DNA from: Bacteroidetes bacterium MED-G20
GTDB taxonomy: Bacteria; Bacteroidota; Bacteroidia; Flavobacteriales_D; Parvicellaceae
Reading direction: 5' to 3'
Assembly (NCBI GenBank): GCA_002457645.1
Contig: NTKH01000002.1
Coordinates: 1 to 55,587 of the forward strand
Length of the DNA stretch: 55,587 bases
Part shown: positions 45,531 through 55,566 of the stretch, one piece after another
How positions within the stretch are numbered: the first letter of the stretch is position 1
Layout: the number at the start of each line of letters is the position of its first letter
Notes under the pieces: model-generated
What the model saw: only the letters and a program-made list of their open reading frames with translations
The model's database searches: none
What the model was told of the DNA's origin: nothing
Made by a program: the position numbers and the translations under genes

Positions 45531-45559
45531 TTGTTGGATAATAAAAGCAGTTATTTTTA
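45531..45559 (+). promoter_or_regulatory. Putative pheT promoter
   Basis: A TTGTTG (45531-45536) and TATTTTTA (45552-45559) have 15-18 bases between them, close to the Bacteroidota TTG/TAnnTTTG layout, with the last G replaced by A. The predicted leader is about 15 bases. Confidence 0.35.
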
Positions 45560-45580
45560 CAACGGCAAACCTCAAGTTTT

Positions 45581-48010
45581 ATGAAAATATCATATAACTG
45601 GCTCAAAGAGATTTTAGATTTTGAGCTAGATCCTATTCAAACATCTGAACTTCTAACCGAAATTGGTCTGGAGGTAGAAAGATTAGAAGCTTACGAAAAT
45701 ATTAAGGGGAGTCTTTCAGGACTAATAGTAGGTGAAATATTAAATGTTGAAAAACATCCTAATGCAGATAGGCTCAACATTGCAGTAGTAAATATTGGTG
45801 AAGAAATTAATTATAACATTGTTTGTGGAGCACCTAATATCAGAAAAGGGCAGAAAGTTGTCATAGCTAAACCAGATACTATTATTTATCCAATTAAAGG
45901 TGAACCCTTTAAAATTAAAAAAGCTAAAATTAGAGGTGAAGAATCCTTTGGAATGATTTGTGCGAAAGATGAAATTGGGCTTGGTGACGATCATGAAGGA
46001 ATTATTGTTCTTGATAATAATTCAAAACCTGGAACTCCTGCTGCTAGATGTTTCAATATAATAAGCGACACGATTTTTGAAATTGGGTTAACCCCAAATA
46101 GAGCTGACGCAATGAGCCACTACGGAGTTGCAAGAGATTTATTAGTTGCTCTAAAGTTTAAAAAATTAATTGAATCTAATACTTTCTTAAAAGATTTACC
46201 TAAAAAGAATGATTTAACATTCAATAAAAATGATTCTCTTAATATTAATATTGAAAATCCTGAACTCTGTTATAGGTATTCCGGAATTATTATCAAAAAT
46301 ATTAATGTAAAACCCAGTCCAATTTGGCTAAAAGAAAAACTTGAATCAATAGGACTAAAGCCTATTAATAATATTGTAGATATTACTAATTACACGCTTC
46401 ATTACTTTGGACAACCACTTCATGCATTTGATTTGGATAAAATAAAAGGAAACATTATTAATATTAAATCTCCAAAAAAAGAGACTTCTTTCATTACCCT
46501 AGATGGAGTAGAGAGAAAATTAGATGTTGAAGATATTATGATTTGCAATGGGGAAAAAGAAATGTGTTTAGCTGGTGTTTTTGGTGGATTAGAATCAGGG
46601 GTTTCTAATACCACAAAGAATATTTTTATTGAAAGTGCATTGTTTAATGCCATTTCTATAAGAAAGACAGCTAAAAGACATGGATTAAATACAGATGCCT
46701 CATTCAGGTATGAAAGAGGGGTTGATTCCAACATGGTTATTCCCGCACTTATTAAAGCAAGTCAACTAATATTAGAGCTTAGTGGTGGAGAAATTGACTC
46801 AGAAATTTTTGATTTTTATCCAAAAAAACAGGATGATTATAATTTTGAGATAAACTTTGATAATGTAAGAAAGATTGGAGGGTTTGATATTAGCAACCAA
46901 GAAATCATAGAAATACTAAAACTCCTTGAAATTGAGCTGGAGATAATAAAGGATAATATGGCTAAGGCAATAGTACCTAATTTTAGAAATGACGTTAAAA
47001 GAGAAATTGATATTATTGAAGAAGTCATGAGAATTTATGGTTACAATAATATTTCAATAAGTGATAAAATAAATAGTACTCCTTCTATTCCAGTATTAAA
47101 AAATAATCATAATGTACAACAAAAAATAAGTAACCATTTAGTAAGCTTAGGCTTTCATGAAATGATCAATAATTCATTAACCAAAGATTTGTATATCATT
47201 AATGAAAAAGAATATAGAAATAAAGAAATAGCACTTCTAAACCCTTTAAGCAAGGATACATCTGTTCTAAGAGAAACTTTAATTTTTGGTGGAGTGGAAG
47301 CTATTAAATACAACCATTTTAACGGAAACCCGAACTCCAAACTTTTTGAATGGGGGAAAGTTTATGGCCAAAAAGATAACCACTTTTTAGAAAAAAATAA
47401 TTTATTAATTTCTGTTAGTGGATTACAGAACAATGAACATTGGTTCAACGGAAAATTACAAAGCAGTTTTTTTCAGATTAAAGGTGTAGTAGAAAGTATA
47501 TTTAAATCATTTGGAATTAATTACGATTTAGAAATGATTAAATCTGATAAATACTTTTCTGAGGGAATTATTTTAAAAAAAGGAAATAATATTCTTTCTA
47601 AAATAGGATTGGTAAAAAAAGAGGTTTTAAATCTTGTGGGTTTTAGAGAAACATGTTTTGTTGGTGAAATTTACTTTAATGAATTCAAAAATTATATAAT
47701 GAATTCAAAAATTAAATTTAGTTCTATAAATAAATTTCAAAAAACATATAGGGATTTATCTTTTCTCATAATAGAAGAAGTCACAATGCATGAAGTTCTA
47801 TTGAAAATAAAAGAATTAAACTCTCCAATTTTAAAAACCATTTCATTATTTGATATATACCGAGACAAAAAATTGAATGGGAAAAAATCCTATGGATTTA
47901 GATTTGAATTTTTACATTCAGAAAGAACTTTAAAAGATGAAGAAGTGGAAAAAATAATGAGTAAAATTCAAAAAGTTCTTGTGCAAGAATTTAAAGCAGT
48001 TTTAAGATAA
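45581..48010 (+). CDS. pheT: Phenylalanyl-tRNA synthetase beta subunit
   Basis: The 809-residue subunit has the full bacterial domain series: N-terminal MKISYNWLKEILDF, the tRNA-binding OB domain (about 40-155; LIVGEILNVEKHPNADRLN), B3/B4 editing domain (about 215-390; PLHAFDLDKIKG, FLESALFN-like FIESALFNAISIR), B5 (about 405-475), a catalytic-like core and the C-terminal FDX-ACB anticodon domain (about 715-809; NKFQKTYRDLSFLI, LFDIYRDKKLNGKKS). pheS lies 16 kb away on the other strand, so balanced supply of subunits cannot come from one operon. Confidence 0.97.
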   Translation: MKISYNWLKEILDFELDPIQTSELLTEIGLEVERLEAYENIKGSLSGLIVGEILNVEKHPNADRLNIAVVNIGEEINYNIVCGAPNIRKGQKVVIAKPDTIIYPIKGEPFKIKKAKIRGEESFGMICAKDEIGLGDDHEGIIVLDNNSKPGTPAARCFNIISDTIFEIGLTPNRADAMSHYGVARDLLVALKFKKLIESNTFLKDLPKKNDLTFNKNDSLNINIENPELCYRYSGIIIKNINVKPSPIWLKEKLESIGLKPINNIVDITNYTLHYFGQPLHAFDLDKIKGNIINIKSPKKETSFITLDGVERKLDVEDIMICNGEKEMCLAGVFGGLESGVSNTTKNIFIESALFNAISIRKTAKRHGLNTDASFRYERGVDSNMVIPALIKASQLILELSGGEIDSEIFDFYPKKQDDYNFEINFDNVRKIGGFDISNQEIIEILKLLEIELEIIKDNMAKAIVPNFRNDVKREIDIIEEVMRIYGYNNISISDKINSTPSIPVLKNNHNVQQKISNHLVSLGFHEMINNSLTKDLYIINEKEYRNKEIALLNPLSKDTSVLRETLIFGGVEAIKYNHFNGNPNSKLFEWGKVYGQKDNHFLEKNNLLISVSGLQNNEHWFNGKLQSSFFQIKGVVESIFKSFGINYDLEMIKSDKYFSEGIILKKGNNILSKIGLVKKEVLNLVGFRETCFVGEIYFNEFKNYIMNSKIKFSSINKFQKTYRDLSFLIIEEVTMHEVLLKIKELNSPILKTISLFDIYRDKKLNGKKSYGFRFEFLHSERTLKDEEVEKIMSKIQKVLVQEFKAVLR

Positions 48011-48013
48011 ATA

Positions 48014-49342
48014 ATGCGAAATTTTTGGTTAGGGTATTGGTTTAAAGATTGGAATTTCCCATATAAAATTGGATACTCAATTGTGATTATTGGATCCAGG
48101 ACTTATTTTAAAAATTTTAAATATCTAGGTAAAGAAAAAATTCCAAAAAATGCTGGAATCATATATGCTGTCAATCATCAAAATGCATTTTTAGACCCTA
48201 TAGTAATTGCTGGACAAGCAGATAATCCAATTAATTTTTTAGCCAGGGCAGATATATTTAAGAATAAATTTGTTTATAAACTGCTACGAAAATTATATAT
48301 GCTTCCTATTTATAGGCAAAGAGATGGGGTGGATACGATTGAAAAAAATCAAAAAACTTTTGAAGATTGTTATGAGATTTTGAATAACAATGGACATTTA
48401 ATCATTTTTCCTGAAGGAAATCACAACCATAAAAAAACTCTAAGAACTTTAAAAAAAGGAGTTTCTAGAATTGCTCTAGGGACTTTGTCAAAACATGGTA
48501 ACAAGAACTCCTTATTCATAGTGCCCATTGGGATTGACTATGAAAATCATTTTAGTATGAATGCCGATGTATTATTAAATGTTGGCAATCCAATAAAAAT
48601 TAATGATTATTTCGAAGAATATGTTAAAAACCCTGTTGAGGTAATTAATAAATTAACCCAACAAGTAAGACAAAATTTAGAATTAGTTTTAATTAATATT
48701 CAGGATCATGAAAATTATGATGAGATATATTATTTACTTCACAGATTTTCCTTAAATAATGAAAATAAAACAGAGAAAAAGTTTTCTTTAAGAATTTCTC
48801 TTTTATCTAAATTAGAATGGCTAAAAGAAAATGAAATTAGAACTTATGAAAAGCTTTTAATTGACATAAAAATTGTCAGATCTTTTGTGAAGGAAAATAA
48901 AATAAGACCTTATTTATTAAAAAATTCGCCTTTATCATTTTTTAAAATTTTTATATTAAGTTTATTAATGACAATAGCCTTCCCTCTTCATTTGATAACA
49001 TTAACTACCAATTACTTACCTTATAAAATTCCTGTTTGGTTCGTAGAAAATAAAATCAAAGACAGAACTTTTCATGGCTCATTAAAACAAGCTATAGGTG
49101 TCCTACTTTTTACAATTTACTGGACTATCTTAATTCTTTTAACCTATTTATATTTCGGGAAAGAATTGACATTATTAATAACGTTTTTACTTCCAATTTT
49201 TGCAATTTTAAATTTCAAGTACTGGATTTTACTTATTAAATTAAAAGGGGCATGGAACTACAGAAGAGCAATAAAAAAAGAAAATTTTAGTTTAGCAATT
49301 AAAGCATTTAATAGCATTAATAAAAACTTAGGAATTAAATAA
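48014..49342 (+). CDS. Glycerophosphate acyltransferase-like membrane protein
   Basis: The 442-residue protein has the acyltransferase boxes NHQNAFLDP (NHxxxxD) and FPEGNHNHKKTLRTLKKG near residues 55-145, and C-terminal hydrophobic helices (about 305-400; FFKIFILSLLMTIAFPLHLI). This matches a GPAT/DHAPAT-like family common in Bacteroidota. It probably makes phosphatidic acid or related lipids. It follows pheT by 3 bases and its end overlaps the convergent threonine dehydrogenase gene by 15 bases. Confidence 0.88.
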   Translation: MRNFWLGYWFKDWNFPYKIGYSIVIIGSRTYFKNFKYLGKEKIPKNAGIIYAVNHQNAFLDPIVIAGQADNPINFLARADIFKNKFVYKLLRKLYMLPIYRQRDGVDTIEKNQKTFEDCYEILNNNGHLIIFPEGNHNHKKTLRTLKKGVSRIALGTLSKHGNKNSLFIVPIGIDYENHFSMNADVLLNVGNPIKINDYFEEYVKNPVEVINKLTQQVRQNLELVLINIQDHENYDEIYYLLHRFSLNNENKTEKKFSLRISLLSKLEWLKENEIRTYEKLLIDIKIVRSFVKENKIRPYLLKNSPLSFFKIFILSLLMTIAFPLHLITLTTNYLPYKIPVWFVENKIKDRTFHGSLKQAIGVLLFTIYWTILILLTYLYFGKELTLLITFLLPIFAILNFKYWILLIKLKGAWNYRRAIKKENFSLAIKAFNSINKNLGIK

Positions 49343-50275
49343 GGAAATTCCTTTTAACATTTCAATGGTCGTTTTTCTTAAATCATATTGATGATTCCAA
49401 TTCCAGTCTTTTCTTGCAATAGAATCATCAATAACTGATGGCCATGTTAAAGCAATATCGTTTCTAAAATCTTTAACATAAGTTATTTTAAAACTTGAAT
49501 AATGCTTTTTTAGTTCATTAGCTATTTCATGAGGGCTAAAATTCATCCCAGAAAGGTTATAACTGGAATTGATTGTCAAATCCTTTCTTTCAGTATTCAT
49601 TAGTTCAATAGTTGCTCTGATTGCATCGTCCATATAAATCATTGGCAGAGTAATATTTTTTTCAATGAAGCATTTATAATTTCCTTTGTTTACTGCTGCA
49701 TAAAATATTTCAACTGCATAGTCTGTTGTCCCACCTCCTGGGGGTGATTTATAACTTATAATTCCTGGATATCTTAAACTTCTAACATCAACACCATATT
49801 TTAAAAAATAGTACTCACACCATCTCTCACCCGCCATTTTACTAATCCCATAAACCGTAGATGGTTCTAAAATAGTAGTTTGTGGAGTAAGTAATTTTGG
49901 ACTTGTTGGACCAAAAACAGCAATAGAACTCGGCCAAAATATTTTATTTATATGTTTTTCTTTTGCTAAGTCTAAAATATTAAAAAGTCCTTGCATATTT
50001 AAATTCCAAGCAAACTGAATATTTTTTTCTGCTACTGCAGAAAGCAAAGCCGCTAATAAATAAACTTCTTTAATATTATATTTCTTAACAACTTCTAATA
50101 GAGCAGATTTATCTAGGACATCTAATGATAAATATTTTACCCCATTAACTTTATTTTTTAATAGTGGTTTAATATCTGATCCAATAACATTATTAGGACC
50201 ATGAATTTTAGAAAGTTGCTCAATTAATTCAACACCAATTTGTCCAGAAGATCCAATAACTAATTTAGTTCCCAT
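49328..50275 (-). CDS. SDR-type L-threonine 3-dehydrogenase (NAD-dependent epimerase fold)
   Basis: The 315-residue protein has the NAD-binding start LVIGSSGQIGVELIEQL and the catalytic YxxxK in STVYGISKMAGE. The later stretch SPPGGGTTDYAVEIFYAA then YKCFIEKNITLPMIYMDDA is characteristic of SDR threonine dehydrogenases rather than sugar epimerases. The product, 2-amino-3-ketobutyrate, feeds glycine synthesis; the ligase partner is not in the window. Function is assigned from memory of the family pattern. Confidence 0.85.
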   Translation of the reverse strand: MGTKLVIGSSGQIGVELIEQLSKIHGPNNVIGSDIKPLLKNKVNGVKYLSLDVLDKSALLEVVKKYNIKEVYLLAALLSAVAEKNIQFAWNLNMQGLFNILDLAKEKHINKIFWPSSIAVFGPTSPKLLTPQTTILEPSTVYGISKMAGERWCEYYFLKYGVDVRSLRYPGIISYKSPPGGGTTDYAVEIFYAAVNKGNYKCFIEKNITLPMIYMDDAIRATIELMNTERKDLTINSSYNLSGMNFSPHEIANELKKHYSSFKITYVKDFRNDIALTWPSVIDDSIARKDWNWNHQYDLRKTTIEMLKGISLFNS

Positions 50276-50300
50276 ATAGTTTTGAAGGTACTAAAAAAAC

Positions 50301-51422
50301 TTAATAATAGATTTGAGTTTTATTATATGGGAATCTAGTAAAATGAATATCTTTAACTTGCTTAAATAGTTCATTTTTTAAATTTCCAATATTTAACTTA
50401 TTGGCAGCAGAAATAAAAACAACATTTAAGTCTTTATTCTTCCAAAATTCCTTTAGTGCTATCAATTCTTTTTCTTTTATTAAGTCTATTTTATTAAAGC
50501 ATAAAATAGTTAATTTAGGAGAATTTAATAACTCATTTAAAGTGTCATTTACTGAGTTCATTTGTTCTTGGTATACAGCGTGAGACAAGTCAACTACATG
50601 AATTAGAATATCTGCATCTCTAACTTCGTCTAGTGTAGATTTAAAAGACTCTATTAGTTGATGAGGGAGCTTTCTAATAAACCCTACAGTGTCACTTAAA
50701 AGAAATGGAATTTGATCTACCACTACTTTTCTTACAGTAGTATCTAAAGTAGCAAACAATTTATTTTCTGCAAAAACTTTTGATTTGCTAATAATATTCA
50801 TGAGTGTGGACTTCCCCACATTGGTGTAGCCAACTAAAGCAACTTTAACCATATTTCCTCTGTTATTTCTTTGAGCTGATTTTTGCTTATCTATTTTAGA
50901 GAGTTTTAGTTTGAGGTTACTTATTTTTTGATTAATAATTCTTCTATCAGTTTCAATTTGAGTTTCTCCTGGACCTCTCATTCCTATACCTCCTTTTTGA
51001 CGTTCTAAATGTGTCCACATTCTAGTTAATCGAGGTAATAAATATTGGTACTGAGCTAATTCTACCTGAGTTTTAGCGTGTGCTGTTCTGGCTCTACTTG
51101 CAAAAATATCTAGGATTAAATTACTCCTGTCAAGTATTTTACAGCACAATTGCTTTTCAATATTTCTAAGCTGTGAAGGTGATAAATCATCGTCAAAAAT
51201 AACTAAATCTACCTCTTTATCTTTTACAAATTCTTCAATTTCACTAAGCTTTCCTTTCCCAACGAAAGTTGTTGAATGAGCTACCTTTAGAGATTGAGTA
51301 AATCTTTTAGTAGTTTTTGCCCCTGAAGTATGAACTAAAAACTCTAACTCATCCAAAAATTCTTTTGTTTGACCAATAGTTTGAGAACTGTAATTAATTC
51401 CTACTAAAACTGCTTTTTCCAA
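50301..51422 (-). CDS. hflX: GTPase HflX
   Basis: The 373-residue ribosome-splitting GTPase has the HflX N-terminal domain (FVGKGKLSEIEEFV, FDDDLSPSQLRNIE), the glycine-rich linker (QKGGIGMRGPGETQIETDRR) and the G domain: G1 GYTNVGKSTL, G3 SDTVGFIRKLP, G4 NKIDLI. It acts on stalled ribosomes under heat or stress. The start is TTG at 51422. A small membrane protein gene precedes it on the same strand by 23 bases. Confidence 0.96.
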   Translation of the reverse strand: MEKAVLVGINYSSQTIGQTKEFLDELEFLVHTSGAKTTKRFTQSLKVAHSTTFVGKGKLSEIEEFVKDKEVDLVIFDDDLSPSQLRNIEKQLCCKILDRSNLILDIFASRARTAHAKTQVELAQYQYLLPRLTRMWTHLERQKGGIGMRGPGETQIETDRRIINQKISNLKLKLSKIDKQKSAQRNNRGNMVKVALVGYTNVGKSTLMNIISKSKVFAENKLFATLDTTVRKVVVDQIPFLLSDTVGFIRKLPHQLIESFKSTLDEVRDADILIHVVDLSHAVYQEQMNSVNDTLNELLNSPKLTILCFNKIDLIKEKELIALKEFWKNKDLNVVFISAANKLNIGNLKNELFKQVKDIHFTRFPYNKTQIYY

Positions 51423-51445
51423 AAATTAATCAAATTACGTAAGGA

Positions 51446-51796
51446 TTAGCTATTCTCTCTAGCTTTTCTAGCTGCTATAAAACTCTTTACAAAATAAACC
51501 ATTGACAAAGCAGAAGTTCCAATCATTAAAAAAACTCTTACCAGACCCAAGCCCCCTTTTTCAATTGATTTTGGTAATCTCATTCCTGCTAAAGCAACTA
51601 AAATAACAAGTGTTAAAAGAACAGCAATATGTGCTATTACCTTATTTTGTTTTTTTAAACCAGGTGTACACAAAATTAAAACGGTTCCAAAACCAACAGG
51701 GATTAGTGCAGTTGGAGAAGAAACTTCAAAGTATCCCCATAATCCAATGACAATTAAACAAACAGAATTTATGATATTAGCATTTGTAGAATTCAT
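51446..51796 (-). CDS. Small four-helix membrane protein, unknown function
   Basis: The 116-residue protein has four hydrophobic segments (VCLIVIGLWGYF, LIPVGFGTVLIL, IAVLLTLVILVALAGM, VFLMIGTSALSMVYFVK) with short polar turns and a basic end (AARKAREN). No family is recognised with confidence, though short membrane proteins of this layout are frequent in Bacteroidota. It probably shares a transcript with hflX. Confidence 0.75.
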   Translation of the reverse strand: MNSTNANIINSVCLIVIGLWGYFEVSSPTALIPVGFGTVLILCTPGLKKQNKVIAHIAVLLTLVILVALAGMRLPKSIEKGGLGLVRVFLMIGTSALSMVYFVKSFIAARKARENS

Positions 51797-51995
51797 AGTA
51801 AAAAATTTATTAATTATTTCTGAAAGATATAGTTAATATTTTTAAATTCATCAAAATGAAAAGATAGGATACTGTTTGTTTCATACTTTTTTTAATTTCT
51901 TGAATTAAAAGGAATTATTATCTTTTTGAATTCGTCGTTTTTCTATGCTCCTGTATTTTTTTTTACTTTTAAAATTCTAATAATAAATATCTATT

Positions 51996-54900
51996 ATGAA
52001 ATCACGTAGAATTATATCTTTTGCTCTAACTTTAACTCTTTTCACAAATCTATTCTCCCAAGAAAAAAATAAAACCTCTTTTATTGAAACAGCTCTAAAA
52101 GGATTTAAATTTAGAAGTGTCGGTCCAGCATTTATGTCTGGGAGAATTGCGGATATATCCATTGATCCAAAAAATGAAAATACTTGGTATGTAGCAGTTG
52201 GCTCTGGTGGGGCATGGAAGACAACTAATGCTGGTACTACATGGTCTTCTTTAACTGAAAAAATGCCATTTTATTCAACGGGATGTATTTCTATTGATCC
52301 TAATAATAACGAATCTATTTGGCTAGGTACAGGTGAGAATGTTGGAGGGAGACATGTGGGTATTGGTCATGGAATTTACCAAAGTATAGATGGTGGAAAA
52401 ACATGGAAAAATAAAGGATTAAAAAAATCTGAACATCTTTCTAAGATAATTATTCACCCAAAAAATTCTAATATTATTTGGGTAGCTTCTCAGGGGCCTT
52501 TGTGGAGTTCGGGGGGAGAAAGAGGTCTATTTAAAACTGTAGATGGTGGAAAAACATGGAAAAATACATTAGAAATTAATGAATGGACTGGAGTAACCGA
52601 TATAATAATTGACCCTAGGAATCCAGATATATTATATTGCGCAAGTTGGCAAAGACATAGAAATGTTGCATCATTTATTGGCGGTGGTCCTGGAACATCT
52701 ATTTATAAAAGTACTGATGGTGGAGAGAATTGGGGAAAAATAAATAAAGGACTTCCTTCTTCAAATATGGGAAAAATTGGACTGGCTATATCCCCAATAA
52801 ATCCAGATATATTATATGCTGCTGTAGAAACAGAGAGGAGAAAAGGAGCAGTATATAGATCTGCAAATTCTGGTGGAAATTGGAAAAAAATGTCTGAAAC
52901 TGTTTCAGCTGGAACTGGACCCCATTATTATCAAGAATTAGTTGCTTCTCCTCACAAGTTTGATAAAATTTACCTTATGAATGTAAGGGTTTTAGTTTCT
53001 GAAAATGGAGGCAAAACGTTTTCTTCCATGAAAGAAAGCAGAAAACATTCAGATAATCATGCCATGGTTTTTAAAAAAAATGACCCCAATTATATATTAG
53101 TTGGGACAGATGGTGGGATTTATGAAACCTTTGATGATACCAAAAATTGGAAGTTTGTAAGTAATTTACCTATTACACAGTTTTATAAACTTGCAGTAGA
53201 TGATGCTGCCCCTTTTTACAATATTTTTGGAGGTACCCAAGACAATAACACCCAAGGAGGTCCATCAAGAACACTCAGAAGAGAAGGTATTACCAATTCA
53301 GATTGGTATGTCTTACTTGGTGGTGATGGTCATCAACCAGCAACGGAGCCTAATAATCCTAATATTGTTTATGCTCAGTCTCAAGAAGGGTATTTGAATA
53401 GGATTGATAGAACTACTGGAGAAGTTGTAAATATTAGACCACAAGAGGAAATTGATGAGCCATATGAACGTTTTAACTGGGACTCTCCTATTTTAGTAAG
53501 TTATCATGATCCTCAAACTATTTATTTTGCTTCTCAACGTTTATGGAAATCAACCAATCGTGGTGATAGTTGGACTCCGATTTCCAATGATTTAACTAAA
53601 AACGAAGAACGATTTTCACTACCTATCATGGGAAGAGTACAGAGTATAGATAATGCATGGGATGTTTATGCTATGTCTACTTACAATACCATTACATCCA
53701 TTTCTGAATCAAAATTAGATTCCAATATTATCTACGTAGGAACAGATGATGGGATTATTCAATTTACAAAAGATGGAGGAAATCAGTGGACTAAAATGAC
53801 TGTTGATCAATTACCAAAAACACCATCCTCAGCATTTGTAAACGACATTAAAACAGACTTATTTGACTCTAACAAAGCATATATATGTTTAGATAATCAT
53901 AAATTTGGAGATTATCAACCTTACTTATATAAAACTTCAGACGGAGGTAAATCGTGGAAAAAAATAACCAACGGTATCCCTGAAAATACCCTTGTTTGGA
54001 GAATTGTTCAAGACCACATAAATCCAAATTTACTTTTTCTTGGTACTGAATATGGTGTATATATTAGTCTTAACCAAGGAGAAAAATGGCATAAATTTTC
54101 AAATGGATTGCCTACAATTCCGGTAAGAGATTTAACAATTCAAAGACGAGAAAATGATCTTGTATTAGCTACTTTTGGAAGAAGTTTTTATGTGCTAGAT
54201 GATTATAGCCCCATTAGAAATTTTTCAAAAAATTCATTAAATCAAAAGGCGGTATTGTATGAGCCAAGAAAAGCACTTCAGTACACTCCAGAAATTGGAG
54301 GAACAAGAAGTGGTGGATCTGCATCATTTAAAACAGAAAATCCTAAATACGGAACTACAATAAGTTATTATATAAAAGATGGATATAAATCATTAGTCCA
54401 AAAACGGGTAGAGAACGAAAATTCAGCAGGATTAGACGAAAATATTTTGGAAAAACTAAAAGAAGCAGGATTTAATTTTAAAAATATTAATGATGCAGAA
54501 GTAAGTGAAATAAAAGCCAAAACAAAAATGGATGATAAAACCGTAAAGAAAGTTTTGATGACCATTAAAAAACATCAAGCCAAAAAAGAGGATATTCCAT
54601 TCTTGGGTTGGGAAGCATTTGATGAAGAAAAAATCGATGACAAACCTGAAATTTTAATAGAAATTACAAATTTAAAAGGGAATGTAGTAAAACGAATTAT
54701 AAAGCCTTTAAAAAAAGGACTTAACAGAGTGAATTGGGACCTTAGTACTTTTAACACTACTGTTGTTAAGGCCAGTGATAGAGGTGGGAAAAGTTGGAAA
54801 TATGGAGGTGCCATGTACAGAGAAGTAGATCCGGGAATTTACAAGGTAAATATATTTAAAAGACAAGGAGTTGCACTTACCTTTTTAGCAGGGCCAGTTT

Positions 54901-55394
54901 CTCTTGAAGTTGAACGATTAAGATCTAATATCCTTACAAACCCTCGAAAAAATGAACATGACATGTACTACCAATCTCTTGCTGATTTCACTGTGAAATT
55001 AAGAGCTTCTCAATATGAATTTGAAAAAGCTAATAATATTGTGAAAACCATGCGTTCAAATATTAAATTCTTAAAAAATAACAAAGAGGAATTAACTAAA
55101 GAGATTTACCTGCTTTTAAAAAACATGCATGAATTAAATAGGACTCTGGGTGGCAGTGAAACTAGAAAAGAAGTTGGTGAGAAAGATTTTTTAACAATCA
55201 ATGACCGACTATCTAGTGCTAGGGGAGGCTGGTATTCAAATACTTATGGGCCAACAACTCTGCATATGAAAAGTTTTAACATGGCTAAAGAACTTTATAA
55301 TAAAGTAAACCCAGCAGTTGTCGATTACTTAGAAAAAGTAAAAAAGATTTCTGTTCTATTTGAAAAAGCAGGAGGCCCAACCATATTAAAATAA
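51996..55394 (+). CDS. Large secreted VPS10/sortilin-like (BNR-repeat) protein
   Basis: The 1132-residue protein has a signal peptide (about 1-22) and a large propeller (about 30-740) carrying many Asp-box repeats, including SIDGGKTW, TVDGGKTW, STDGGENW, SENGGKTF, TKDGGNQW and TSDGGKSW. The C-terminal ~390 residues hold a beta-rich segment (EILIEITNLKGNVVKRI) and helical stretches. Sequences like this are often labelled glycosyl hydrolase, but no glycosidase catalytic residues are evident. Two 27-base identical stretches encode two of the Asp boxes. No T9SS tail is visible. Confidence 0.88.
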   Translation: MKSRRIISFALTLTLFTNLFSQEKNKTSFIETALKGFKFRSVGPAFMSGRIADISIDPKNENTWYVAVGSGGAWKTTNAGTTWSSLTEKMPFYSTGCISIDPNNNESIWLGTGENVGGRHVGIGHGIYQSIDGGKTWKNKGLKKSEHLSKIIIHPKNSNIIWVASQGPLWSSGGERGLFKTVDGGKTWKNTLEINEWTGVTDIIIDPRNPDILYCASWQRHRNVASFIGGGPGTSIYKSTDGGENWGKINKGLPSSNMGKIGLAISPINPDILYAAVETERRKGAVYRSANSGGNWKKMSETVSAGTGPHYYQELVASPHKFDKIYLMNVRVLVSENGGKTFSSMKESRKHSDNHAMVFKKNDPNYILVGTDGGIYETFDDTKNWKFVSNLPITQFYKLAVDDAAPFYNIFGGTQDNNTQGGPSRTLRREGITNSDWYVLLGGDGHQPATEPNNPNIVYAQSQEGYLNRIDRTTGEVVNIRPQEEIDEPYERFNWDSPILVSYHDPQTIYFASQRLWKSTNRGDSWTPISNDLTKNEERFSLPIMGRVQSIDNAWDVYAMSTYNTITSISESKLDSNIIYVGTDDGIIQFTKDGGNQWTKMTVDQLPKTPSSAFVNDIKTDLFDSNKAYICLDNHKFGDYQPYLYKTSDGGKSWKKITNGIPENTLVWRIVQDHINPNLLFLGTEYGVYISLNQGEKWHKFSNGLPTIPVRDLTIQRRENDLVLATFGRSFYVLDDYSPIRNFSKNSLNQKAVLYEPRKALQYTPEIGGTRSGGSASFKTENPKYGTTISYYIKDGYKSLVQKRVENENSAGLDENILEKLKEAGFNFKNINDAEVSEIKAKTKMDDKTVKKVLMTIKKHQAKKEDIPFLGWEAFDEEKIDDKPEILIEITNLKGNVVKRIIKPLKKGLNRVNWDLSTFNTTVVKASDRGGKSWKYGGAMYREVDPGIYKVNIFKRQGVALTFLAGPVSLEVERLRSNILTNPRKNEHDMYYQSLADFTVKLRASQYEFEKANNIVKTMRSNIKFLKNNKEELTKEIYLLLKNMHELNRTLGGSETRKEVGEKDFLTINDRLSSARGGWYSNTYGPTTLHMKSFNMAKELYNKVNPAVVDYLEKVKKISVLFEKAGGPTILK

Positions 55395-55543
55395 ATTATT
55401 GATTTTAAAAATTTACTAAAATTTCGTAAACAAATGTCTTAATTGTTTTAAAGTGCATAATCTGTTTTTTTGTTCCTCTTGAAAATATTTTAGGTTTTTT
55501 TTTGGAATTGAGCCCTCTAAATTATTTTATGAAAAATTCGAAA

Positions 55544-55556
55544 TTGTAATTTACAA
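55544..55556. repeat. Inverted repeat near the right edge
   Basis: TTGTAA-T-TTACAA is a 6-1-6 dyad that ends 10 bases before a candidate ATG at 55567. It may be an operator. The 170 bases between 55395 and the ATG otherwise hold no recognisable gene or hairpin terminator. Confidence 0.3.
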
Positions 55557-55566
55557 GATATAAAAC

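Noticed and set aside
47677-47714. 18-base direct repeat (TAATGAATTCAAAAATTA) in pheT, 20 bases apart
   Set aside because: The copies are read in different frames, but the protein aligns to normal PheT here, so a recent duplication or frameshift is not supported.
51996-55394. Glycoside hydrolase function for the BNR-repeat protein
   Set aside because: Asp boxes are structural and no sialidase-type Arg triad or catalytic pair could be identified; VPS10/sortilin-like is the safer label.
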